Part shown: positions 1-7,546 of the stretch, piece by piece
How positions within the stretch are numbered: position 1 is the stretch's first letter
Layout: each line of letters opens with the position of its first letter
Source: Pseudomonadota bacterium
GTDB taxonomy: Bacteria; Pseudomonadota; Alphaproteobacteria; Acetobacterales; Acetobacteraceae
Direction: 5' to 3'
DNA length: 9,008 nucleotides
Assembly: GCA_021807465.1 (NCBI GenBank)
Contig: JAKBCX010000033.1
Span: forward strand, 1-9,008
The notes under the pieces: generated by a model
Databases searched by the model: none
The model's input: the letters and a program-made list of their open reading frames with translations, nothing else
Told to the model about the DNA's origin: nothing
Program-made: the position numbers and the translations under genes

Positions 1-857
1 TGCAGGAAAGGCTGGGGCTGGACGTGCTGGTGCATGGCGAGGCCGAGCGCAACGATATGGTGGAATATTTCGGCGAGCAGCTAAATGGCTACGTGTTCAG
101 CCAGAATGGCTGGGTGCAATCCTACGGCTCGCGCTGCGTTAAACCGCCCATTTTGTTTGGCGATATCAGCCGCCCCAGCCCGATGACGCTGGAATGGATA
201 AAATACGCGGCATCCCTCACAGCCAAGCCGATGAAGGGCATGCTCACCGGCCCTGTCACCATCCTCAACTGGTCCTTCGTGCGCGACGACCAGCCACGCG
301 CCACAAGCTGTTACCAACTTGCTTTGGCTATACGCGAAGAGGTGCTGGATTTGGAAAAAGCCGGAATCCGTATCATCCAGATCGACGAGGCGGCTTTGCG
401 CGAAGGTCTGCCGCTGCGCAAAGCACAGTGGCGGGAATATCTGCACTGGGCGGTGGATTCATTCCGCATCACCGCCAATGGCGTTGCGGATGAAACGCAG
501 ATTCACACCCATATGTGCTATTCTGAATTCAACGACATTATTGCCGCTATCGCGGATATGGATGCCGACGTCATCACCATCGAGACCTCGCGCTCCGACA
601 TGGAGCTGCTCGATGCGTTCGACCATTTCAATTACCCAAACCAGATCGGCCCTGGCGTTTACGACATCCACTCGCCCAACATCCCGGACGAGGCGCAGAT
701 TGTGTCGTTGATGCAAAAAGCCGCTGGGCGCATCCCGCCTGAACGCTTATGGGTGAACCCTGATTGCGGGCTGAAAACAAGGCAATGGGCCGAGGTGGTC
801 CCGGCCCTTACCAACATGGTCAACGCGGCCCGTATCTTACGCGCCAGCGCCGCCTGA
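1..857 (+). CDS. metE: MetE, cobalamin-independent methionine synthase, C-terminal part (5' partial)
   Basis: This is the C-terminal 284 residues of 5-methyltetrahydropteroyltriglutamate-homocysteine S-methyltransferase, the cytoplasmic enzyme that makes methionine by moving a methyl group from methyl-tetrahydrofolate to homocysteine without B12. The reading frame is open from the left edge (first full codon at base 3), so the true start lies outside the window; E. coli MetE is about 750 residues. The fragment begins in the conserved stretch [20 protein letters not shown]. All four zinc/homocysteine ligands of the family are visible: His and Cys of HTHMC (codons at 510 and 516), Glu of TIETSRSD (codon at 582) and Cys of NPDCGLKTR (codon at 765). 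The fragment covers the C-terminal (beta/alpha)8 barrel and looks intact. The TGA stop at 855-857 lies inside the convergent ATPase gene, giving a 21-base tail-to-tail overlap. Identification is firm; regulation cannot be judged because the promoter is outside. Confidence 0.97.
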   Translation, partial: QERLGLDVLVHGEAERNDMVEYFGEQLNGYVFSQNGWVQSYGSRCVKPPILFGDISRPSPMTLEWIKYAASLTAKPMKGMLTGPVTILNWSFVRDDQPRATSCYQLALAIREEVLDLEKAGIRIIQIDEAALREGLPLRKAQWREYLHWAVDSFRITANGVADETQIHTHMCYSEFNDIIAAIADMDADVITIETSRSDMELLDAFDHFNYPNQIGPGVYDIHSPNIPDEAQIVSLMQKAAGRIPPERLWVNPDCGLKTRQWAEVVPALTNMVNAARILRASAA

Positions 858-3467
858 TCCTTCGGTTTTTGTCCTGCGTATCCATTTCGCCAGCTCCAGC
901 ATGATGAAAATCATGCTGGACGCGCCGATGCAAATGGCAAGTTCACTCAGGTTGAGCGGGGCGGCGCCAAAGGCCGTGTTCAAGCCGGGCGTGTTGATGA
1001 CACCAAGCTGCAACAGGAAGGTCAGCGCCACCGCTCCCAGCAGTTTTTTGTTCGAGAATATGCCCTGTTGGAACAACGACAAACGCGGCGAACGCACGGC
1101 CATGATCTGCCACATCTGTATGAAGGTGAGCACGGTAAACACCATGGTCTGCCAATGCGCATCCCGCACATGGATGGCAAAAGCCTGTGTCAGCAATGTG
1201 ATGATGGCCATGGCCATCCCGCTCCACGCCACCTCGAAGCCCAAGCCATCCGCAAACAGCCCCTCGCGCGGCGGCCTGGGCGGGCGGTGCATAGTGTCCG
1301 GCTCCGCCGGCTCCGCCGCCAGCGCCAGCCCGGGCAGTCCATCTGTTACCAGGTTTATCCAGAGAATCTGGATAGGCAGAAGCGGCATGGGCAGGCCAAA
1401 AAACGGCGCGAGGAAAATCGTCAATATCTCCGCCAAATTACAAGCAACAACGAAACGGACAAATTTGCGGATATTATCGTAAATCCGCCGTCCCTCGCGC
1501 ACCGCGGCCACAATCGTCGCGAAATTATCATCCAGCAGCACCAGGCTTGCCGCCTCGCGCGCCACATCCGTGCCGCCTTTGCCCATGGCCACGCCAATAT
1601 CCGCGCGTGCCAGGGCCGGCGCGTCATTCACGCCATCGCCGGTCATTGCCACAACTTCACCATTGGCCTGCAGGGCACTCACAATGCGGATTTTCTGTGC
1701 CGGATCCACCCTGGCGTACACGCTTGTTCCTGCCACCACGCTGCGCAGCGCGGCATCATCCACGCTTTGCAATTCTGCCCCCGTCATCACTGCCGTGCTA
1801 CAATCGCTTTTGCCCAAAATGCCGAGCGACAACGCAATGGCGCGCGCCGTAACGGGGTGGTCGCCCGTAATCATCACGGGGCGGATACCGGCCCGGCGGC
1901 ATGTGGCCACCGCCCGTGCCGCTTCCGGGCGCGGCGGGTCCAGCAATCCGGCCAGGCCAAGAAATTCCATCCCCCGCTCCAGGGCCGCCGGGTCTTCCGG
2001 CCGCCGGGCGTGGGTGCCACGGGCGATGGCAAGCACGCGCAGCCCATCGGCGGCCATTGCGGCCGCCGCCTGCATAATGGCCTCATATTCCGCCGTCATG
2101 GTGCTGCACAGCGGCACCACATCCTCTGGCGCCCCTTTGGTATAGCTTACCAGCGCATCGCCATGCTCGTGCAGCGTCGTCATCCGCCTGCGCGCGGAAT
2201 CAAACGGAATTTCCGCCACACGCGGCATAAGCGCGCGCTCCCGTGCCGCATCCAGCCCTGCAGCGCTGGCGGCGTGCCACAGCGCTGTCTCGGTTGGGTC
2301 GCCCTTCAACGCGCCCGCCTCATCAGGCGCCGCATCGTTGCACAGTAGCAGCGCCCGCAGCATGTCCCGCATGGCGGTGTCATCCGTGCGCAGCGCCTCG
2401 GCCTTTATCCGCCAGCCCGCGTGCCAAACCTCCGTCAGCCGCATGTCGTTCAAGGTCAGCGTGCCAGTCTTGTCCGAGCAGATGGTGGTCACCGAGCCAA
2501 GAGTCTCCACCGCCGGCAGGCGGCGTATAAGCGCCTTGGCCTGGGCCATGCGAGAGGCGCCCAAGGCCAGCAGCACTGTCACCACGCCGGGCAAAGCCTC
2601 GGGTATGGCGGCCACGGCCAGGCTCAGCGCGGTCAGCAGCATCAGCAGCGGCGCCTCGCCGCGCAGCAGGCCGGTGGCAAAAATCACGGCGCAGATGACA
2701 ATCGCCGTAATGGCAATCTGGCGGCCAAACCGCGCCAGGCGCCGCTGCAAGGGGGTTGGGCCGGGTGCTGCGCCTTTCAGCAGCAGAGCAATCTTGCCAA
2801 GCTCGGTCGCCATGCCGGTGGCTGTCACTACGCCGCGCCCGTGCCCGCTCAGCACCATCGTGCCTTTATAGGCCATGCAGCGCCGCTCCGGCAGCGGTGC
2901 ATCGGCAGGCTCCGCCGCAACCTGCTTCAATACCGGCACAGATTCCCCAGTCAGCGCGGCCTCGCCCATTTGCAGCCCAGCCACCTCGATCAGCCTGATA
3001 TCGGCGGGCACCGCATTGCCTGCCTCAAGCAGCACTAAATCCCCGGGCACTAATTCCGCGGCGGGCACCGTGCATAACTGCCCGCCGCGTAACACCGTGG
3101 CGCCGGGCGGCGCCATGAGGCGCAACGCGGCCACGGCATTTTCCGCCCGCACCTCCTGAATAAACCCAACAACGGCGTTTAGAACGACAATCGCCAGGAT
3201 CACCGCCGTATCTTCCGGCTCGCCAATCGCACCGGAAACAATGGCGGCGCCGATCAGCAGCAGAATCATGAAATCGCCAAACTGCGAGAGCAGCATGGCC
3301 AGCCGGCTGCGCGGTTTGCTCTCCTGGATTTCGTTTGGCCCATAACGCCGCGCGCGTGCGGCGGCTTCCTCGCGGCTCAAGCCATGCGCCGCGTCGCAGC
3401 CAAGTGCTGCCAGTGCTGCTTGCGGCGTCAGGGCGTGCCAATCCGCCTGGTTTTCAGCGCGTGCCAT
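837..3467 (-). CDS. SERCA-like cation-transporting P-type ATPase (probably Ca2+)
   Basis: This 876-residue inner-membrane P2A-type ATPase couples ATP hydrolysis to cation export. Seen in order: N-terminal cation-ATPase domain (about 8-75), actuator TGES (173-176), TM4 PEALP (289-293), phosphorylation motif DKTGTLT (Asp332), nucleotide-binding KGAPE (444-448), DPPRPE (510-515), TGDHPVTA (534-541), hinge TGDGVNDAP (609-617), then six C-terminal membrane helices. Aligned by eye with rabbit SERCA1, the cation ligands are E290 (=E309), N677 (=N768), E680 (=E771), N705 (=N796), T708 (=T799) and D709 (=D800). TM8 has Q784 where SERCA has E908. Calcium is therefore the best guess, but Na+, Mn2+ or Mg2+ are not excluded. 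The length is normal for the family. The ATG start has GGAAGG 10 bases upstream and lies 24 bases after the AI-2E gene stop, so it is probably the last gene of the ftsH operon. Its 3' end overlaps metE. Confidence 0.94.
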   Translation of the reverse strand: MARAENQADWHALTPQAALAALGCDAAHGLSREEAAARARRYGPNEIQESKPRSRLAMLLSQFGDFMILLLIGAAIVSGAIGEPEDTAVILAIVVLNAVVGFIQEVRAENAVAALRLMAPPGATVLRGGQLCTVPAAELVPGDLVLLEAGNAVPADIRLIEVAGLQMGEAALTGESVPVLKQVAAEPADAPLPERRCMAYKGTMVLSGHGRGVVTATGMATELGKIALLLKGAAPGPTPLQRRLARFGRQIAITAIVICAVIFATGLLRGEAPLLMLLTALSLAVAAIPEALPGVVTVLLALGASRMAQAKALIRRLPAVETLGSVTTICSDKTGTLTLNDMRLTEVWHAGWRIKAEALRTDDTAMRDMLRALLLCNDAAPDEAGALKGDPTETALWHAASAAGLDAARERALMPRVAEIPFDSARRRMTTLHEHGDALVSYTKGAPEDVVPLCSTMTAEYEAIMQAAAAMAADGLRVLAIARGTHARRPEDPAALERGMEFLGLAGLLDPPRPEAARAVATCRRAGIRPVMITGDHPVTARAIALSLGILGKSDCSTAVMTGAELQSVDDAALRSVVAGTSVYARVDPAQKIRIVSALQANGEVVAMTGDGVNDAPALARADIGVAMGKGGTDVAREAASLVLLDDNFATIVAAVREGRRIYDNIRKFVRFVVACNLAEILTIFLAPFFGLPMPLLPIQILWINLVTDGLPGLALAAEPAEPDTMHRPPRPPREGLFADGLGFEVAWSGMAMAIITLLTQAFAIHVRDAHWQTMVFTVLTFIQMWQIMAVRSPRLSLFQQGIFSNKKLLGAVALTFLLQLGVINTPGLNTAFGAAPLNLSELAICIGASSMIFIMLELAKWIRRTKTEGSGGAGA
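895..920 (+). other. Perfect 11-bp hairpin with GAAA loop after metE
   Basis: TCCAGCATGAT (895-905) and ATCATGCTGGA (910-920) are exact reverse complements around GAAA (906-909), a GNRA-type tetraloop when transcribed on the + strand. It starts 37 bases past the metE stop, within the last codons of the ATPase gene, where the other strand encodes SSMIFIMLE of the last membrane helix. No T-run follows on either strand. It may act as a 3' end stabiliser or factor-dependent stop for metE mRNA, or be a chance palindrome in coding sequence. Confidence 0.45.
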
Positions 3468-3491
3468 AACATGGCGGCCTTCCGGCGGGTG

Positions 3492-4598
3492 TCATTGCCT
3501 ATGCCCCATGGTGCGCTGGCGCAGGGCGGAGAGCAGGAATAGCGTCACGGTTACCGCCATGGGGCCAATTACAAAGCCTGGCGCGCCAAACAGCAGCACC
3601 CCGCCAATAATGGCGATAAAAACCGGCACCGTATGCAGATTCAGCCGGTTTCCCACCAGAATCGGGCGCACGACGTTGTCGATCTCCCCTACCACCAGCA
3701 CGCCCCACAAGGCCAGGATCAAGGCTTTCACCTCATGGCCCTCCAGTCCAAGATAGATGGCCTCGGGAATCCAGATAACGAACGTGCCCAAAACGGGAAC
3801 AATCGAGAGCAGGGTCATCACCACTCCCCAAAACAGCGGCGCGGACAGCCCCAATGCCCAGAACATCAGTCCCGCCAAACTGCCTTGCAGCACCGCCACC
3901 ATAAGCGTGCCGTAAACAATGGCGTGGATCGTGTCTTCCATGCGCTGAAAAAGCTGGTCTGTTTCAGTCTCATCCAAGGGCAGCAGGCCGCGTATCGCGT
4001 TACAGGCGGCTTTCCGGTCGCGCAGAAAATAGAACAGGATATAGAACGTCAGGACGAGTTCGATGATTTGCGTGACAGAGCTGCGCAGGATCGAGGCCCC
4101 GGTATTGCTGAGTATCGAAACCGCGCGGCTGAGCAGACCCGGCAAATCAACTTGCGCCTGCAGCCAATCCAGCGCAGGCGGAATTTTCAAGGTTCCACCC
4201 GCCAGCTTACCCTGAATAAAAGCAGCGCCCGCTATGGCCCCATGCGCCAGCCGCTCCAGCACCAGTGTCATTGGCGCGCCCACAACGATAATGGCGGCCA
4301 GCACCGTAAGCCCCGCCGCAATGCCGGCATGGGGCACAATCCGTTCCATCCGCGCCTGTAATGGCGAGAACAATACGGCAAGCGTAAATGCCCAGGTTAG
4401 AGCGCCAATAAACGGCACTGCCATCAGGCTGCAAACCAGCAGCCCGCCTATAACGGCCGCAGCCAGAACAATAACGCCAATTCGCGAGGCGCCTTCAGGC
4501 TCCGCCGGGGGGGGCATGCTACTCATGCCTGGCGCAAACCAGGCGAGGCTCGGCGGCCGATGCTCATTATTCTCACCTGGTTCTTGCTTGAAAAACAT
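3492..4598 (-). CDS. AI-2E/PerM family transporter
   Basis: This is a 368-residue polytopic inner-membrane protein of the AI-2E family (PF01594; PerM/TqsA relatives). Members have been linked to autoinducer-2 export, Na+(Li+)/H+ antiport and solute export, so the substrate cannot be named. Visible are two N-terminal hydrophobic segments (about 40-80), a third at 92-115, an amphipathic loop (about 120-170), and a hydrophobic C-terminal half with family signatures: VPVLGTFVIWIPEA (267-280), DNVVRPILVGN (307-317) and the glycine-rich GGVLLFGAPGFVIGP (332-346). The start is uncertain. The ATG at 4598 is 35 bases after the ftsH stop but has no clear Shine-Dalgarno, while in-frame ATGs at codons 25 (4526) and 28 lie before the conserved part. 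A run of eight C (4514-4507, coding strand) follows codon 28. It is the middle gene of the ftsH-ATPase operon. Confidence 0.9.
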   Translation of the reverse strand: MFFKQEPGENNEHRPPSLAWFAPGMSSMPPPAEPEGASRIGVIVLAAAVIGGLLVCSLMAVPFIGALTWAFTLAVLFSPLQARMERIVPHAGIAAGLTVLAAIIVVGAPMTLVLERLAHGAIAGAAFIQGKLAGGTLKIPPALDWLQAQVDLPGLLSRAVSILSNTGASILRSSVTQIIELVLTFYILFYFLRDRKAACNAIRGLLPLDETETDQLFQRMEDTIHAIVYGTLMVAVLQGSLAGLMFWALGLSAPLFWGVVMTLLSIVPVLGTFVIWIPEAIYLGLEGHEVKALILALWGVLVVGEIDNVVRPILVGNRLNLHTVPVFIAIIGGVLLFGAPGFVIGPMAVTVTLFLLSALRQRTMGHRQ

Positions 4599-4633
4599 AT
4601 TAACATCATCAGATTATTCAAGCGCAGTTGCGT

Positions 4634-6469
4634 TCAGGCCGCGGCCCCTTCCACCCGCACTTTTGCCTCCAGCGCCGCCAGCCGGGCGCCCGCAACCGTC
4701 TCTTCCCGGAGTAATTCGGCAGCCCCCTCGCGCAGCACGGTCATATTCGCCTGTAAAATCCCGCGCGCCCGCGCGAAAGCCTCCTCCACCAGTGCGCGGA
4801 TGGCCGCGTCAATCGCCGCCGCCGTTTGCTCGCTATATTGGCGCGGCCGCCATTCCTGCCGTGTGCCCAGAAACTGCGAAGTCTCAGGCTCATACGTCAC
4901 CTGGCCCAGCTTCGTATCCATGCCGTAGCGTACCACCATGGCCCGCGCCATATCGGTCGCCCTTACCAAATCATCCGCGGCACCTGTCGATATATCGGGA
5001 AAAATAAGCGATTCTGCTGCCCGTCCGCCCAGCAGCACCGCCATATTCGCCAGCAGCTCGCCGCGTGTCATAATAAACCGGTCCTGGCTTGGGCGCTGAA
5101 TCGTGTATCCCAAAGCCGCAATGCCATGCGGAATGATGGAGATTTTCTGCACTTTGTCCGTGCCCGGCAGGGCCATGGCGGTAATGGCGTGGCCCATTTC
5201 GTGGTGTGCCACCACCTCGCGCTCCTTGGGCGCCAGCAGCCGGTTATGCTTCTCCAGCCCGGCGATAATGCGTTCCACGGCGTTGGAAAAATCCTCCAGC
5301 ATCACCGCCTCGGCATTGCGCCGTGTCGCCAGCAGCGCCGCCTCGTTCACCAAATTGGCCAGATCCGCCCCGGTAAAGCCTGGGGTGAGCATGGCAATTT
5401 CTTCAGCCGTAACCTCTGGCGCGAGCTTCACCTTGCGCATGTGCAGCGCCAGAATCTGCTCGCGCCCGGCGCGGTCTGGCCGGTCCACCAGCACCTGCCG
5501 GTCGAAGCGCCCGGCGCGCAGCAGGGCGGGGTCCAGTATCTCTGGCCTGTTGGTCGCTGCCAGCAGCACAACACCAACGGAAGGATCAAACCCGTCCATC
5601 TCCGCCAGCAACTGGTTCAGCGTCTGCTCTTTCTCGTCATTGGCCCCGCCCGGAAGTGCTGCGTTGCGGGCGCGCCCCAGCGCGTCCAACTCGTCGATAA
5701 AGATAATCGCCGGTGCCTGCGCCCGTGCCTGCTCGAACAAATCGCGCACCCGGGCCGCGCCCACGCCCACGAACATTTCCACGAATTCCGAACCGGAAAT
5801 AGAGAAAAACGCCACCCCGGCCTCGCCCGCCACGGCCCGTGCCAGCAGCGTTTTGCCCGTGCCGGGCGGCCCCACCAGCAGCACGCCCTTGGGTATATGC
5901 GCACCAAGCCGCCCGTAAGCGGCGGGGTCTTTCAAAAAATCCACCACCTCCTTCAGCTCCGCCTTGGCCTCTTCCACCCCGGCCACATCCTTGAAGCGCA
6001 CCGGCACGGAACTTTCGGCATAAACCCGCGCCTTGGCCTTGCCTGCGGCCAGCACCCCGCCGCCCAGCCCACCCATGCGCCCGCCTAGCATCAGGTACCA
6101 AAACCCGGCCAGCAGCAGCAGCGGCAAAAACCACCCCAAAAGCCCGCTCAGCATTCCCGGCGCCGGCGTGCCAGAGAAAGTGACCTTCGCCTTGTCCAAA
6201 TCCTGCGCCAGTGCTGGGTCTACCCGGTTGGTGGCAAATTGCGTGGGCTGGCCCGTGGCGCTTTTCAGCGTGCCGGTAATCTCATTGTCCGAGATGGAAA
6301 GGTCATTCACCTGCCCTTGCTTCAGCAAGGCCTGGAACTCGCTGTAAGGGATGGTTTTAACAGCTCCATTCCCCTGTGGCATCAGCAGGCTCAACAGCAA
6401 CACCCCAACCGCCAGCATGGCGATTACAAAGCCAAAGCCTGCTCCCTGCCACTTACCCTTTGCCGCCAC
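4634..6469 (-). CDS. ftsH: FtsH, membrane-anchored ATP-dependent zinc metalloprotease
   Basis: This is a hexameric inner-membrane AAA+ protease that extracts and degrades membrane and regulatory proteins. Numbering from the furthest ATG (6499): TM1 21-40, short periplasmic domain 41-115, TM2 about 119-138, Walker A GPPGTGKT (210-217), pore motif FVG (243-245), Walker [11 protein letters not shown] (265-274), second region of homology ATNRP...RAGRFDR (315-334) with both Arg fingers, zinc site HEMGH (433-437) and third ligand Asp510. All catalytic residues are present. The length, 611 or 621 residues, is slightly below E. coli FtsH (about 645). I chose the GTG at 6469 (codon 11) because GGGGAG sits 7 bases upstream of it, whereas the ATG at 6499 has no Shine-Dalgarno and overlaps a candidate -10. 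It is the first gene of a three-gene operon. It could be a second FtsH copy rather than the housekeeping one, but the window cannot show that. Confidence 0.95.
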   Translation of the reverse strand: MAAKGKWQGAGFGFVIAMLAVGVLLLSLLMPQGNGAVKTIPYSEFQALLKQGQVNDLSISDNEITGTLKSATGQPTQFATNRVDPALAQDLDKAKVTFSGTPAPGMLSGLLGWFLPLLLLAGFWYLMLGGRMGGLGGGVLAAGKAKARVYAESSVPVRFKDVAGVEEAKAELKEVVDFLKDPAAYGRLGAHIPKGVLLVGPPGTGKTLLARAVAGEAGVAFFSISGSEFVEMFVGVGAARVRDLFEQARAQAPAIIFIDELDALGRARNAALPGGANDEKEQTLNQLLAEMDGFDPSVGVVLLAATNRPEILDPALLRAGRFDRQVLVDRPDRAGREQILALHMRKVKLAPEVTAEEIAMLTPGFTGADLANLVNEAALLATRRNAEAVMLEDFSNAVERIIAGLEKHNRLLAPKEREVVAHHEMGHAITAMALPGTDKVQKISIIPHGIAALGYTIQRPSQDRFIMTRGELLANMAVLLGGRAAESLIFPDISTGAADDLVRATDMARAMVVRYGMDTKLGQVTYEPETSQFLGTRQEWRPRQYSEQTAAAIDAAIRALVEEAFARARGILQANMTVLREGAAELLREETVAGARLAALEAKVRVEGAAA

Positions 6470-6482
6470 ATCATTTCTCCCC
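6467..6482 (-). promoter_or_regulatory. Shine-Dalgarno and GTG start that decide the ftsH N-terminus
   Basis: Read on the minus strand, GGGGAG (6482-6477) is followed after 7 bases by GTG (6469-6467), which is in frame with ftsH. The upstream in-frame ATGs at 6499 and 6493 have no purine-rich stretch at a suitable distance. Starting at GTG still leaves about 10 residues before the first membrane helix, normal for FtsH. Confidence 0.6.
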
Positions 6483-6487
6483 GGCTG

Positions 6488-6536
6488 AGCCATGAACATA
6501 GCAACAACGCGCGGCCCATGGCTTGACCCCGATCAA
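6488..6536 (-). promoter_or_regulatory. Candidate class II Crp/Fnr-type promoter for the ftsH operon
   Basis: The palindrome TTGACCCCGATCAA (6523-6536) fits the Fnr/Anr/FixK pattern TTGA-N6-TCAA (consensus TTGAT-N4-ATCAA, one mismatch). Its centre is 6529.5. On the minus strand TATGTT (6500-6495) keeps the three most important -10 bases (first T, second A, last T) and begins 29.5 bases from that centre. This puts the site at -41.5 and the transcript start near 6488. The position of a -35 element reads AGCCAT, a poor match, as expected for an activator-dependent promoter. The predicted leader is about 18 bases before the GTG start of ftsH. The site and spacing are seen in the sequence; the regulator is inferred. 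Confidence 0.5.
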
Positions 6537-6558
6537 TCCAAGCCCTTCGCGCGGCGGC

Positions 6559-6607
6559 ATGATCTAAATCATTCTCCCGTAGGCGCGGAATGGCTAAATT
6601 CACGCCC
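6559..6607 (+). promoter_or_regulatory. Candidate second Crp/Fnr-type promoter, facing the outer-membrane protein gene
   Basis: A perfect palindrome ATGAT-CTAA-ATCAT (6559-6572) shares the TGAT-N4-ATCA core of Fnr/FixK boxes but has A/T instead of T/A at the outermost pair. Its centre is 6565.5. TAAATT (6595-6600), a 4 of 6 match to a -10, begins 29.5 bases downstream, again the class II spacing (-41.5), with a predicted start near 6607. The -35 position reads TTCTCC, a weak match. The leader to the ATG at 6693 would be about 86 bases. This is weaker than the ftsH-side site because of the outer mismatch. Confidence 0.35.
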
Positions 6608-6613
6608 CGCTTT

Positions 6614-6630
6614 CCAGGCGTGGCGCCTGG
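6614..6630 (+). other. GC-rich hairpin in the predicted leader of the outer-membrane protein gene
   Basis: CCAGGCG (6614-6620), loop TGG, CGCCTGG (6624-6630) form a perfect 7-bp stem. No T-run follows, so it is not an intrinsic terminator. It starts just after the predicted transcript start (6607) and 47 bases before the Shine-Dalgarno. It might stabilise the 5' end of the mRNA or be chance. Confidence 0.35.
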
Positions 6631-6692
6631 CACAACGGGTAAGCCTCGTGCGGCCATTGCCAGAGTAAAATCAACCAAGGGGATGACCACCA

Positions 6693-7499
6693 ATGTCACA
6701 CCCGGCACGCCTGCTCCTGCTAATACCCATGGCGCTTTGTTTGGCCATTACGTCCGCTCATGCGCAGTACTTCACAAATCATAGCGGCTACACCAGCACG
6801 GGCCAATACCAGGTGCATCTGGAGCTATCTCCCTATCTTTGGCTGCCGGTCATGGATGGCTCATTCTCCCAGCCGGCCATCCAAAACGGCGCTTCCGGCA
6901 GTTCCCTGAATTCATCGGTGCATTCATCTTTCATGGGCGGCGGCCTGCTCCGCTTCGGCCCTTATTCGGCCGAACTCGGCATACAATATGCCGAAGGCGC
7001 CAGCAGCAAGCCGGCCGCTTCTGCCCCAGGCGGCACGGTGCGCCTGCAAACCTCTTATGTGCGGCTTGCCCCTGGCCTTGGTTACCAAATCTATCGTGGC
7101 AACATCTTCAACATTCCCTCATCGGCCGATCTCCGTGCCGGTTTTGCCTTTTACGAGAGTTGGTGGAACTTAAACGGCGAGGGCAACCTGACCGGCGCGC
7201 CCAGTGGCGGTGGCAATTTCATTCAACCCTGGGCCGGAACCCGGATCGATTTCATTCCAGCCCCGCATTGGCGCATAGATCTAAATGCGCTGGCGCAGGG
7301 TATGGGCATCGCCAATGGCTCCTGGGGCTGGGCCGCATCGGGGGTTATTTCTTATGCCGTGAATGATTGGTTTGACGTGAATGCCGGTTACAGCGCCATT
7401 AACACACAGCACGGCCAGGGCGGCGGCGCGCCAAAGCGCACGCTGGAGCTTAACGCCTATGGCCCCGTGCTCGGCGTTAGTTTCCGGTTCGGCGGGTAG
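6693..7499 (+). CDS. Secreted outer-membrane beta-barrel protein, unnamed family
   Basis: This 268-residue protein begins with a Sec signal peptide: positively charged start, hydrophobic core LLLLIPMALCLAI, and a cleavage site after AHA (residue 24), leaving a mature protein that begins QYF. The mature part alternates polar and aromatic/hydrophobic residues with many Gly, Trp and Tyr. It opens with HLELSPYLWLPVMDGSF, a start common in small outer-membrane barrels, and ends GPVLGVSFRFGG, a typical last strand with two extra glycines. No catalytic motif is seen, so porin-like, structural or stress roles remain open. The ATG has AGGGGA (6678-6683) 9 bases upstream. The gene diverges from ftsH across about 220 bases holding two Crp/Fnr-like palindromes. 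It converges on the TIGR03032 gene with a 47-base gap in which I see no clear terminator. I do not recognise a named family. Confidence 0.85.
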   Translation: MSHPARLLLLIPMALCLAITSAHAQYFTNHSGYTSTGQYQVHLELSPYLWLPVMDGSFSQPAIQNGASGSSLNSSVHSSFMGGGLLRFGPYSAELGIQYAEGASSKPAASAPGGTVRLQTSYVRLAPGLGYQIYRGNIFNIPSSADLRAGFAFYESWWNLNGEGNLTGAPSGGGNFIQPWAGTRIDFIPAPHWRIDLNALAQGMGIANGSWGWAASGVISYAVNDWFDVNAGYSAINTQHGQGGGAPKRTLELNAYGPVLGVSFRFGG

Positions 7500-7546
7500 C
7501 GGCAAGCCTAACCGCCTTACCATGGCCATTCCTCGCCCGTGGTGCT

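Noticed and set aside
773..807. Possible terminator for the minus-strand operon inside metE: GGGCCG/CGGCCC stem (787-807) with TTGTTTT further on
   Set aside because: The stem is only 6 bp, the T-rich stretch begins about 8-10 bases after it, and the sequence is conserved metE coding; too weak to call.
1068..2348. Long open frame of 426 codons on the + strand, opposite the ATPase
   Set aside because: Its product is rich in His, Arg, Gln and Pro with no domain, as expected for the complement of a GC-rich gene, while the minus strand encodes a textbook P-type ATPase.
4599..4633. AT-rich 35-base gap after ftsH as an internal promoter
   Set aside because: TTGAAT and GTTAAT are only 11 bases apart, too close for a sigma-70 promoter.
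4826..6088. Open frame of 420 codons opposite ftsH on the + strand
   Set aside because: It is low-complexity and His/Gln/Arg-rich, has no motif, and is entirely inside the ftsH gene; a complement artefact.
4634..6499. Link of this ftsH to the transmissible heat-resistance (LHR/TLQC) islands
   Set aside because: None of the other island genes (small heat-shock proteins, ClpG, HdeD, thioredoxin, KefB) is present, and no mobile element is seen.
6424..6708. 94-codon minus-strand frame spanning the ftsH/outer-membrane-protein intergenic region
   Set aside because: It overlaps the start of ftsH and of the divergent gene, has no ribosome site or domain, and would cover both predicted promoters.
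7500..7546. Shared terminator between the convergent barrel and TIGR03032 genes
   Set aside because: Only imperfect GGCGGGT/ACCGCC pairing and no T-run are visible in the 47 bases.
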